The notes: generated from the letters alone by a model not told the origin. A stretch of DNA of 5,532 nucleotides from Atribacterota bacterium (GCA_030666935.1 DAOUWX010000133.1:1-5532); one strand, 5' to 3'; positions 1-5,532 are shown, numbered from the stretch's first letter. Made by a program: numbers and translations.

Positions 1-26
1 TAGGGGCACGATGCATCGTGCCCCTA
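1..26. repeat. Perfect 26-nt palindrome (REP-like dispersed repeat)
   Basis: Bases 1-13 (TAGGGGCACGATG) are the exact reverse complement of bases 14-26, so the whole stretch is a perfect dyad. It touches the left edge and may extend outside the window. G+C-rich GGGGCACG arms stand out against the AT-rich surroundings. Palindromes of this general form occur as dispersed extragenic repeats in many bacterial genomes; that this one is multicopy is inferred. It could fold as a cruciform or RNA hairpin, but no T-run follows, so I do not call it a terminator. Confidence 0.7.
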
Positions 27-52
27 CCTCTATCATTCCCACATCCCCTTAT

Positions 53-86
53 GTCATTGCAAGGAACGAAGTGACGAAGCAATCTC
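53..86. repeat. REP-like dispersed repeat, GTCATTGC...GCAATCTC type
   Basis: The stretch begins GTCATTGCAAGGAACGAAG and ends GACGAAGCAATCTC. ATTGC at 56-60 pairs with GCAAT at 79-83 around an 18-nt loop that contains two copies of the word ACGAAG. It closely resembles a short extragenic repeat found in many copies in unrelated bacterial genomes (the reverse complement reads GAGATTGCTTCGTC...). A short AT-rich run with repeated AATCC words follows at 88-110. No function is claimed. Confidence 0.6.
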
Positions 87-128
87 GAAATCCAATCCAA
101 TAATCCAATAAAAAATAACAAAACTTTA

Positions 129-157
129 TTGCTATAAATAAAATCATTTAGTATAAT
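129..157 (+). promoter_or_regulatory. Sigma-70-type promoter of the tRNA-Pro gene
   Basis: A perfect -10 box TATAAT lies at 152-157 and a -35-like TTGCTA (4 of 6 consensus bases) at 129-134, separated by 17 nt. Transcription would begin around 163-165, just before the mature tRNA 5' end at 167. This short leader is typical of a single-tRNA unit. Confidence 0.65.
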
Positions 158-166
158 GTAAAATGT

Positions 167-243
167 CGGGGCGTAGCGCAGTTTGGAAGCGCACCTGAAT
201 GGGGTTCAGGGGGTCGGAGGTTCAAGTCCTCTCGCCCCGACCA
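167..243 (+). tRNA. tRNA-Pro (anticodon GGG)
   Basis: The cloverleaf can be traced in full. The acceptor stem CGGGGCG (167-173) pairs with CGCCCCG (233-239), followed by discriminator A240 and an encoded CCA at 241-243. The anticodon stem CCTGA (194-198) pairs with TCAGG (206-210) around a 7-nt loop whose positions 34-36 are GGG (201-203), with T before and G after, as expected for proline. The T-arm GGAGG-TTCAAGT-CCTCT spans 216-232. The anticodon reads CCC and CCU proline codons. No other tRNA is adjacent and no clear terminator hairpin follows. Confidence 0.95.
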
Positions 244-259
244 GAATATCTACTTAAAA

Positions 260-707
260 GCTGTTTTTTACCACTCCAAAAACAAGGTAGCCACATCACC
301 ACCAGACCCACTGGAATATTTTAGTGAATAATTATTAAAAAAAGAGTAATTCCGAAAATCAAAAATCCCAAAAACTGGGAAGATTAGAAATTTAGTCAAG
401 AATGTTGAAAAAAAGGCTGGTATATTTGCTGAACAAATAAACATCCCATTTTTAAAAATATGACCCAAGAACAGAAAAGAGGTAGGTTGAGGAAAATGAC
501 TTTCTCTATAGTTTGCCCTTTTTTTATTTTTCTCTCTCTATTCAATCTTTCCTCGTATAAATATAAATCATTTAACAGGGCGAGTCCAATTTTACCTTCA
601 TCCTGGATAGTCCCTTCTTCGTTTTCGCAAAACGGCGAGAATAATATTCTCAATTCTACTGATTTAATGTGTGATAGTATTGTAAGTGGAATATGGCAAA
701 AGACAGC
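260..707. mobile_element. Possible decayed or miniature insertion element with imperfect terminal inverted repeats
   Basis: This stretch of about 450 bases between the tRNA and brnQ has no convincing gene. Its left edge GCTGTTTTTTACCA (260-273) matches the reverse complement of its right edge (694-707, GCTGTCTTTTGCCA) at 12 of 14 positions in inverted orientation. TAAAA occurs just outside each end (255-259 and 709-713), but in such AT-rich flanks this is weak evidence for a target duplication. The ends, with TG/CA tips and GTGGAATATGGC near the right edge, faintly recall IS21-type ends; that is from memory and unverified. Short open frames inside (460-711 plus, 396-653 minus) lack ribosome sites and recognisable domains. 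A perfect 15-nt dyad, GAGAATAATATTCTC, sits at 637-651. No transposase is seen, so any element would be a non-autonomous remnant. Confidence 0.35.
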
Positions 708-770
708 ATAAAATAAAAAAATAAAATTATTTTTAAAAAAAAGAAGGTATTTTGAAATATATGTTGTATG

Positions 771-776
771 TATAAT
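771..776 (+). promoter_or_regulatory. Candidate -10 element for brnQ
   Basis: A perfect TATAAT lies at 771-776, giving a transcript start near 783 and a leader of about 24 nt before the ATG at 807. The best -35-like word, TTGAAA at 752-757, is only 13 nt upstream, too close for a standard spacing, so the promoter is only half supported. Its position argues against translation starting at the upstream ATG at 768. Confidence 0.35.
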
Positions 777-806
777 AAAATTTATAAAAGTAAAAGGAGT
801 AAAATA

Positions 807-2114
807 ATGAGTAAAAAGAATTTATTACCAGTTTCTATCTTGATAGTAATATCAGGAGCAATGTTTTCTTCCCATTTTGGCGTAGGAGATCTTATTTTCC
901 CCCCAATCCTGGGAAGGGGGGCAGGAGCAAGTTGGTTCACTGCCGCTTTAGGATATATGTTAATTAATAGTGTTGGAGTCTGGTTGGCATATTTGGCATG
1001 TGCCCATCAGAATCAGTCTTTAACCGGAATTGCCACAAGAACATTAGGTGATTTCTTTGGGAAAATTTATACCGCTATCCCAATCCTTATTACTATTTTT
1101 TTTATTCTGCCTCGGGTTTCTTCCGCTACCCATGAGATGGCTATTCTGCCATTGTTGCCCAGTATCCCTTTATGGATTACCTTAGCGATATTTTTTTTAC
1201 TTAGTTTTTACGTTGCATACACAAGAGCTACGGTTATAGATAAATTGGGAAAAATATTAGCCCCGGTCTTAATACTGTTTGTTATTATTTTAGTGATTAG
1301 AGGGATAGCTACTCCTCTTTCTGTTCCTACAACTCCGGGTTCTTTGAACGCCTTGAGTGATGGAATGTTAAATGCTTATAATACTATGAATGCTATAGCA
1401 GCTCTCTTATTTGGAGGATGGGTTTTACATGAATTAAATATTCGAAATATAAAAACCAAAGAGGATCAAAACAAAAATCTAAATGTTATTGGATTTTCTA
1501 CAGCAGTACTTTTGGGAATAACTTCCACCGCGTTGGTTTATTTAGGAGCTTCTTCAGGATCTTTGTTCCCCGATGCTTCTATCGGAGTTCTTTCTACTAA
1601 AATCGCTCAAGGGCTTTTAGGGCAGATTGGCTTGTTCAGTTTTGCAGTAATAATGGCCCTTAGTTGTCTTACTACTGCTGCAGCGATAATTTCAATGGCC
1701 GGAGATATGTTTTCTGAGATGACCAATGGTAAACTTAATTATCGAGTAACCGTTGCTTTGAGCACAATTATAGGATTTACTTTAGGTTTGGTAGGATTAA
1801 GCAGAATAGTAAAATATACTGTTCCCTGGTTAGTTCTATTATATCCTTCAATAATTATTATAATTTTAAGCGCCCTCTATTATAAATTTGACAAAATTAG
1901 AAAAGCAGTAACTGTCGGAGTAATTGTTGCCTTATTCTTTGGATTAGGGGACATGCTTTCTTTTTACGGTCTTACATCTAATTTTATCACAAAAATTTCT
2001 TCCCAATTACCGCTGGGAGGACGGGGATTGGGCTGGTTTTTACCTACAATAATTATTATGGGCATAGCTCAATTAATTTTTAAACCAAAAATCGAAGAAG
2101 AAAAAAGTTTATAG
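807..2114 (+). CDS. brnQ: Branched-chain amino acid:cation carrier, LIVCS family (BrnQ)
   Basis: This is an integral membrane protein expected to import leucine, isoleucine and valine with Na+ or H+. The 435-residue length matches the usual ~430-450. The N-terminal signature FGVGDLIFPPILGRGAG (about residues 24-40) is the family's FGAGNLIFPP element, with Asp at the usual Asn position. A second conserved stretch, YNTMNAIAALLFG, begins near residue 191. Roughly twelve hydrophobic segments run to a short charged tail ending in IEEEKSL. I chose the ATG at 807 because AAGGAG (794-799) lies 7 nt upstream. An in-frame ATG at 768 would add 13 Lys-rich residues, has no ribosome site and nearly coincides with the likely -10 box. 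The gene looks intact and ends with TAG. It stands alone, closed by the terminator at 2256-2298. Exact substrate preference and coupling ion cannot be read from sequence. Confidence 0.93.
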   Translation: MSKKNLLPVSILIVISGAMFSSHFGVGDLIFPPILGRGAGASWFTAALGYMLINSVGVWLAYLACAHQNQSLTGIATRTLGDFFGKIYTAIPILITIFFILPRVSSATHEMAILPLLPSIPLWITLAIFFLLSFYVAYTRATVIDKLGKILAPVLILFVIILVIRGIATPLSVPTTPGSLNALSDGMLNAYNTMNAIAALLFGGWVLHELNIRNIKTKEDQNKNLNVIGFSTAVLLGITSTALVYLGASSGSLFPDASIGVLSTKIAQGLLGQIGLFSFAVIMALSCLTTAAAIISMAGDMFSEMTNGKLNYRVTVALSTIIGFTLGLVGLSRIVKYTVPWLVLLYPSIIIIILSALYYKFDKIRKAVTVGVIVALFFGLGDMLSFYGLTSNFITKISSQLPLGGRGLGWFLPTIIIMGIAQLIFKPKIEEEKSL

Positions 2115-2190
2115 GATGGTTTAGGAGAAAAGATAAAAAAAGATTGAAGAATTTATTTGCAAAAAGATAGATAATAGATAAAGGATTATA

Positions 2191-2223
2191 TCCCGGTTGC
2201 CAGGTATTAATAGGCCACCGGGG
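2191..2223 (+). other. G+C-rich stem-loop in the brnQ 3' region
   Basis: TCCCGGTTGCC (2191-2201) pairs with GGCCACCGGGG (2213-2223), with one internal T/C mismatch and an 11-nt AT-rich loop. No T-run follows, so it is not itself an intrinsic terminator. It lies 77 nt after the brnQ stop and about 30 nt before the strong terminator, in a stretch without any reading frame. It may be a 3'-UTR structure protecting the transcript, or the body of a small RNA. I recognise no known RNA family. Confidence 0.45.
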
Positions 2224-2255
2224 AAAGTTATTGTAGCTTAAATCAATTTTTGTAT

Positions 2256-2298
2256 AAATAGGAAAGGAGAGAGGTACTTTTCTCCTTTCCTATTTTTT
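2256..2298 (+). terminator. Strong intrinsic terminator after brnQ
   Basis: AAATAGGAAAGGAGA (2256-2270) is the perfect reverse complement of 2281-2295, a 15-bp stem around a 10-nt loop, with six consecutive T at 2293-2298. Orientation of the T-run indicates + strand termination. It separates brnQ from the DUF485-symporter operon, although it lies 141 nt beyond the brnQ stop. Confidence 0.9.
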
Positions 2299-2440
2299 CG
2301 TATGCCGCGAGGAATTTGTTAGTGAACGGGTTACACTAGTTCAATAATTCGGTAGCTTTTTCTAATTAATAATAAATAGATCCTATTTTCTTAATAAAGG
2401 ATTATGTATCTCTTAAAGTAAATTAACACAGGAGGTTGAA
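2299..2440 (+). other. Intergenic region and 5' leader of the DUF485-symporter operon
   Basis: No gene is seen. The stretch should hold the operon promoter, but no clean -35/-10 pair is evident; TTGTTA (2316-2321) with TTCAAT (2340-2345) at 18 nt is the best weak match. A short dyad, TAGTG (2320-2324) with CACTA (2334-2338), partly overlaps a second one, TGAAC with GTTCA, and could be an operator. The region ends in the strong ribosome site AGGAGG at 2430-2435. Confidence 0.25.
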
Positions 2441-2648
2441 ATGTTTTCAAAAAGTTCTGGTTCGGATAACGCGTCAGTTTATAAGGTGCGAATTGGGGCG
2501 TATATGGTTATACTATACGCACTCGTTTATTTTGGTTTTATAGTTATTAATAATATTTGCCTTAATTCTTGCTTTTATTTACAATAATATGTGTACAAAA
2601 AAGGAAGCTGAATCAAAGAATACCTTTTCGAAAAAAGGAGGTAAATAA
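2441..2648 (+). pseudogene. DUF485 small membrane protein (YjcH-like), internal deletion with frameshift
   Basis: AGGAGG (2430-2435) precedes the ATG at 2441. The first frame starts MFSKSSGSDNASVYKVRIG, then YALVYFGFIVIN (residues 26-37), the first half of a DUF485 two-helix protein. It then runs out of homology and stops at 2585-2587 after 48 residues. From about 2547 a second frame reads LIIFALILAFIYNNMCTKKE, the characteristic end of the second helix and tail of the same family, and stops at 2646-2648. The family is about 90-110 residues; roughly 25 central residues (the end of helix 1, the Pro-containing loop and the start of helix 2) are missing. The junction lies in AT-rich TTATTAATAATA at about 2544-2555. 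DUF485 genes normally precede ActP-like symporters, and here the second-frame stop overlaps the symporter ATG as TAATG, the usual translational coupling. Neither fragment is likely to function. Confidence 0.82.
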
Positions 2649-4568
2649 TGTCACTACTTCCTATTTTCATATTTGTTATTTTTGTAGGAATAGTTCTTTG
2701 GCTTTCCTTTTATTTTGCAAAACAGACAAAAACTTCAAAAGATTATTTCGCTGCAAACGGGGAGATACACTGGGCAGTAAATGGTATGGCTTTTTCCGGT
2801 GATTATCTTTCAGCTGCGTCTTTTTTGGGTATTTGTGGTATGATCGCAACTGTAGGGTATGATGGATTTCTTTATTCAATTGGATATCTGGCTGGATAGA
2901 TGGTTGCGCTGTTTGTTGTAGCCGAACCCATGAAACGTTTAGGAAAATACACCTTCGCTGATGTACTTGATTCAAAGTTTAACTCAAAAACTATCCGTCT
3001 TGTTGCAGGAATAAGCACATTGATTATATCAATTTTTTATCTTATCCCTCAGATGGTAGGTGCCGGTGTTCTAGTAACACCACTTTTCGGACTCCCTCAT
3101 TACGCAGGTGTCATTATGGTAGGTTTAATAGTTACTACTATAGTAGCGACTGCGGGAATGACATCTACGACCTATGTTCAATTTCTTAAAGGATCACTTT
3201 TTAATATTTTTTTCCACAGTCCTATGTATTTTTATATTTATCCAGGGTTTAAACACCGAACCTGATCAAGGTGGAAAGGTCCCATTTTATAAATATACAA
3301 TTATTCAAGCCCAGCTTCAGGAAGACGAAATTGTACCAGTGGATACCTCTTACTTTAAAAAGGGTGAAGTTACCAATCAAGAGTTTACATTTTTAAAGCT
3401 TTCCAAAGATGGTATTCAAGCTTGGTGGTTAAAGGATATTGATTCAAAAGGAAATATTATTTTGCAGGAAACACAGTCTGAAGTTAGATTATCAAATGGT
3501 GAGTTTTTTATTAATGGTAGGCCTGCCTCAAAAGATAATCAGCTTCGTCAAGTTGGAAATCTGGAAAAGATAGGTGGCAAAAGCGGTGAGGAAGCAAAGA
3601 CCGGAAGCGTTAATCCTTTTGAGTTTTTGTCATATTTTACAGATAAAGACACAGTAGTAAAGCGTTGGGAAAAAGCTTTATTTAAAGATGGAGAGGATAA
3701 AGTAACTGTCTATTATTCGATTGAGACACCCGGTAACAAGATAATGCGACCCGGTTTAAAATTTAAAGTAGAGGGTTCACCGTTTGAGAGGCTTGATTTC
3801 ATTTCTCTAATGCTGGCCTTATTTTTTGGCACCGCGGCATTACCGCATATTCTTATTCGCTATTTTACAGTAAGAACACCCGTAGATGCCAGAAAATCTA
3901 CTATTGTAGCAATCGCTTCAATCGGTTTTTTCTACGTGCTCACTTTGTTTATGGGCTTGGGAGCAATGTCCAGTGGAGTGCTTAATCTGGCATCAAGTAA
4001 TATGTCAGCTCCACTCCTTGCTAAATCATTCGGTGTTTTTTTGTTTTCCGTGATATCGGCCATTGCTTTTGCAACGGTTTTAGGTACAGTAAGTGGCCTT
4101 CTTGTGGCAGCATCAGGCGCTGTTGCACATTATTTGATTGGCTCTTTTCGGGGTGTATCAATGACAGACAGGCAAAAGGTTGTTGTTGGTAAAATTACTG
4201 CACTTAGTGTAGGTATTATCGCAATAATTCTTGGAATTCTTTTTAAAGGAATGAATGTTTCGTTTCTTGTTGGGTGGGCATTTGCTGTAGCAGCATCAGC
4301 TAATTTACCAGCTATTATGATGGTTTTATTCTGGAAGAAGACCACGGCAAAGGGTATTGTGGCTTCGATTATTGTTGGTATTTTTACAGTTTTAGGAATG
4401 ATTCTTCTATCTCCGAGTATGTATGTGCGTTACGGCCTTAACCCAAACACAGCGCCGATACCTTTTAGTAATCCAGGAATTATTTCAATACCGCTAAGTT
4501 TCTTGACGATAGTAGTAGTGTCTCTTCTAATCCAAAAAAAAGATAAAGTTTTAACCGGGATAACATAG
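2648..4568 (+). pseudogene. Sodium:solute symporter (ActP-like, SSS family), broken by a stop codon and a frameshift
   Basis: A strong GGAGG lies 6 nt before the ATG. The restored product would be about 639 residues, against about 550 for E. coli ActP. Near the N terminus, KDYFAANGE and NGMAFSGDYLSAASFLGI (residues 45-62) and GYDGFLYSIGYLAG are typical of acetate and other monocarboxylate symporters. Codon 84 is TAG (2897-2899) where relatives have Trp (LAGW, then VALF..AEP..LGKYTFADVL). The frame stays open to about 3213, where a run of seven T (3207-3213) shifts it: removing one T gives FNIFSTVLCIFIFIQGLNTEP, which continues unbroken to 4568. Six membrane segments precede residue 199. Residues 200-380 are a hydrophilic insert, then LFFGTAALPHILIRYFTVRTP and the remaining helices, including FATVLGTVSGLLVAASGAVAHYL-like Na+-site helix 8 from residue 474. 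The longest intact piece is the last ~440 codons. The downstream fragments have no obvious ribosome sites. Substrate is uncertain (acetate, pyruvate or another small acid). Confidence 0.88.
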
Positions 4569-4603
4569 AGGAGGTTTGTTAAGATTTTTCCCAATGGTTC
4601 TTT

Positions 4604-4649
4604 AATTCTCGATCTCTATAAAATTATTGCAGAGAAGAAGAATTTTTTT
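4604..4649 (+). terminator. Likely intrinsic terminator of the symporter operon
   Basis: AATTCT (4604-4609) pairs with AGAATT (4639-4644), and TCTCT (4613-4617) with AGAGA (4631-4635). A 3x3 internal loop separates the helices and a 13-nt loop closes them. Seven T (4643-4649) follow or overlap the 3' arm, and more T-rich sequence comes after. The stem is AT-rich and weaker than the brnQ terminator. It begins 36 nt after the symporter stop. Confidence 0.6.
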
Positions 4650-4770
4650 AAGTATTTTTTAGAAATTTAAAAATTAATGCAAATTTATGTCTAAAATAGA
4701 TTGTTTTTGGGAATAATATAAATAAAGATAAGAAATTTGAAAAAAGAATAATTTGTCAATAAAAAGTTGA

Positions 4771-4858
4771 TAAAGGCAAACTATCTGAAAGGATAGGACG
4801 CAAAGTCATGGGTTTAAGGCAATGAATTGCTATGACCGCCAGACCACCGGCTTTTTTT
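4771..4858 (+). promoter_or_regulatory. Cyclic di-GMP class I riboswitch (GEMM-I), probably with transcription terminator
   Basis: The conserved GEMM-I elements appear in order. GGCAAA lies at 4775-4780. The first hairpin, CTATCT/GGATAG (4781-4786 with 4791-4796), is closed by a GAAA tetraloop (4787-4790). GGACGCAAAG follows at 4796-4805. The second hairpin has an outer stem GTCAT/ATGAC (4805-4809 with 4832-4836), an internal GGG..TTTAAGG receptor-like region and an inner stem GCAA/TTGC (4819-4822 with 4827-4830). CGCCAGACCACCGGC then closes the aptamer, with seven T at 4852-4858. The 3' strand could instead pair upstream (GGTTTaaGGC at 4811-4820 with GCCAGACC at 4838-4845), a candidate terminator helix exclusive with the aptamer. 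Ligand binding would therefore control read-through into the lipoprotein gene 95 nt downstream. Whether binding turns expression on or off is inferred, not shown. Weak promoter-like words lie upstream (TTGTTT at 4701), none convincing. Confidence 0.92.
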
Positions 4859-4953
4859 GTGTTTATATGAAATTTAAAAAAATAATTTGATTTTTTGGTT
4901 AATTTTCAGCAAAAATATATATATTTTTCAATAATAAAAAGGAGGGAAGGGAA

Positions 4954-5532
4954 ATGAAAAAGTATTTTAAATTAGTATTATTGTTAGGGATTAGTCTTAT
5001 TTTTCTTACAGGATGTGTTGTTGATTTAGTGGCTCCAGAAAATGATTCATCTTCACCAACCGAAGAAGATGAGGTAGTACCGGGAAAAGGAACACTAAAA
5101 ATTTATCTTACCGATGCTCCGGGAGATTATTTGGAAGTAAATATAATGATTTCTAAAATAGAGGGGCATATAGCTGGAGATGAAGAAGAAGGAGAAGATA
5201 AAGGGTCTTGGAAAGTATTAAAGGAATGGCCTGGAGTCTTACCGGTTAACCTTATAGAATTAGAGGATGTTTCCATATTATTAGCATCTTTGGAGCTTGA
5301 GCCCAATAAATATACTCAGCTTAGACTTTTCCTAACCGAAGAAGCTACACTGGTTTTAGAAGGGGAAGGAGGAGAGGATGGACCAACGGTCCCCCTTGAA
5401 ATTCCCAGTGTTTATAATACCGGAATAAAATTAAATCGTCCTTTTGAAATTATTGCGGGCAGTATTACTAAATTAACCATAGATTTTGATGCCGAAAAAT
5501 CAGTGATAGAGACAGGCAACGGAAAATACAAA
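4954..5532 (+). CDS. DUF4382 domain lipoprotein (3' end outside window)
   Basis: A ribosome site GGAGGG (4941-4946) lies 7 nt before the ATG at 4954. The frame stays open for 193 codons to the window edge, so the C terminus is missing. Residues 1-21 form a lipoprotein signal peptide: KK, a hydrophobic stretch, and the lipobox LTGC with Cys21 as the lipidated residue. An acidic Ser/Pro/Glu-rich linker (about 22-45) follows, then a DUF4382 domain starting GTLKIYLTDAPGDY (about residue 46), with the family's YTQLRLFL, GIKLNRPFEI and LTIDFDAEKSVIETGNGKY stretches. Acidic insertions (GDEEEGEDKG, EGEGGEDG) interrupt the domain. DUF4382 proteins are exported beta-rich proteins of unknown biochemical role, likely anchored at the cell surface. 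The c-di-GMP riboswitch directly upstream implies control by the motile/sessile second messenger and suggests, by inference, a role in adhesion or surface attachment. Confidence 0.87.
   Translation, partial: MKKYFKLVLLLGISLIFLTGCVVDLVAPENDSSSPTEEDEVVPGKGTLKIYLTDAPGDYLEVNIMISKIEGHIAGDEEEGEDKGSWKVLKEWPGVLPVNLIELEDVSILLASLELEPNKYTQLRLFLTEEATLVLEGEGGEDGPTVPLEIPSVYNTGIKLNRPFEIIAGSITKLTIDFDAEKSVIETGNGKYK

Noticed and set aside
88..110. CRISPR-like or tandem repeat in the AATCC words
   Set aside because: The units are only 5-8 nt, irregular, and have no spacers.
244..270. Terminator for the tRNA at the T-run 264-269
   Set aside because: No stable hairpin precedes the T-run; it is better explained as part of the inverted-repeat end.
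268..468. Minus-strand 66-codon frame, Phe-rich
   Set aside because: Composition reflects translation of A/T tracts; no start signal or homology is recognised.
396..653. Minus-strand 85-codon frame in the same stretch
   Set aside because: It begins at TTG without a ribosome site and shows no family I recognise. Part of its composition looks protein-like, so it may be a relic, but I cannot support a gene.
460..711. 83-codon open frame on the + strand between the tRNA and brnQ
   Set aside because: There is no ribosome site before the ATG, no recognisable domain, and low-complexity AT-rich sequence; it overlaps an opposing frame and lies inside the putative element.
768..806. Upstream ATG as the brnQ start (448 residues)
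   Set aside because: It lacks a ribosome site and nearly coincides with the TATAAT at 771-776; the ATG at 807 has AAGGAG at proper spacing and gives a normal family length.
777..806. T-box or other amino acid-responsive leader for brnQ
   Set aside because: The leader from the likely start site is only about 24 nt and holds no conserved T-box sequence or terminator.
2569..2802. 77-codon + strand frame spanning the DUF485/symporter junction
   Set aside because: It is an out-of-frame shadow of two recognised coding regions.
2897..2899. TAG recoding as a sense codon (genetic-code change or pyrrolysine)
   Set aside because: brnQ and the symporter itself both end at TAG in the expected place, and the neighbouring lesions point to simple decay.
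2676..2975. 99-codon minus-strand frame opposite the symporter
   Set aside because: It is the antisense of conserved symporter codons and has no start signal.
4130..4345. 71-codon minus-strand frame opposite the symporter 3' half
   Set aside because: It is the antisense shadow of conserved membrane helices.

Overview
The window is AT-rich bacterial DNA with strong Shine-Dalgarno sites, Clostridia-like transport genes, a bacterial tRNA with encoded CCA and a cyclic di-GMP class I riboswitch. Dispersed palindromes near the left edge are of the kind found in many environmental and thermophilic genomes. An AT-rich anaerobe (Firmicutes-like or Atribacterota-like) fits, but nothing here fixes the phylum and that guess is low confidence. 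All supported genes are on the + strand.

Layout. 1-110: two palindromic dispersed repeats. 129-243: tRNA-Pro(GGG) with its own promoter. 260-707: no credible gene; imperfect terminal inverted repeats suggest a decayed or miniature insertion element. 807-2114: an intact BrnQ-type branched-chain amino acid carrier. 2115-2300: a G+C-rich stem-loop, then a strong intrinsic terminator. 2441-4568: a two-gene symporter operon (DUF485 small membrane protein, then an ActP-like sodium:solute symporter), both genes broken. 4604-4649: its likely terminator. 4771-4858: a c-di-GMP-I (GEMM-I) riboswitch followed by a T-run. 4954-5532: the first 193 codons of a DUF4382 lipoprotein, which runs off the right edge.

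How the parts relate. BrnQ and the symporter are separate transport units divided by a terminator. The symporter operon carries three independent lesions: an internal out-of-frame deletion in the DUF485 gene, an in-frame TAG at a position where relatives have Trp, and a one-base frameshift in a run of seven T. The remaining frames are otherwise well preserved, so the loss looks recent, unless some of it is sequence error. The riboswitch and lipoprotein form a further unit in which cyclic di-GMP probably controls a surface-exposed protein. This is the most biologically suggestive arrangement in the window.
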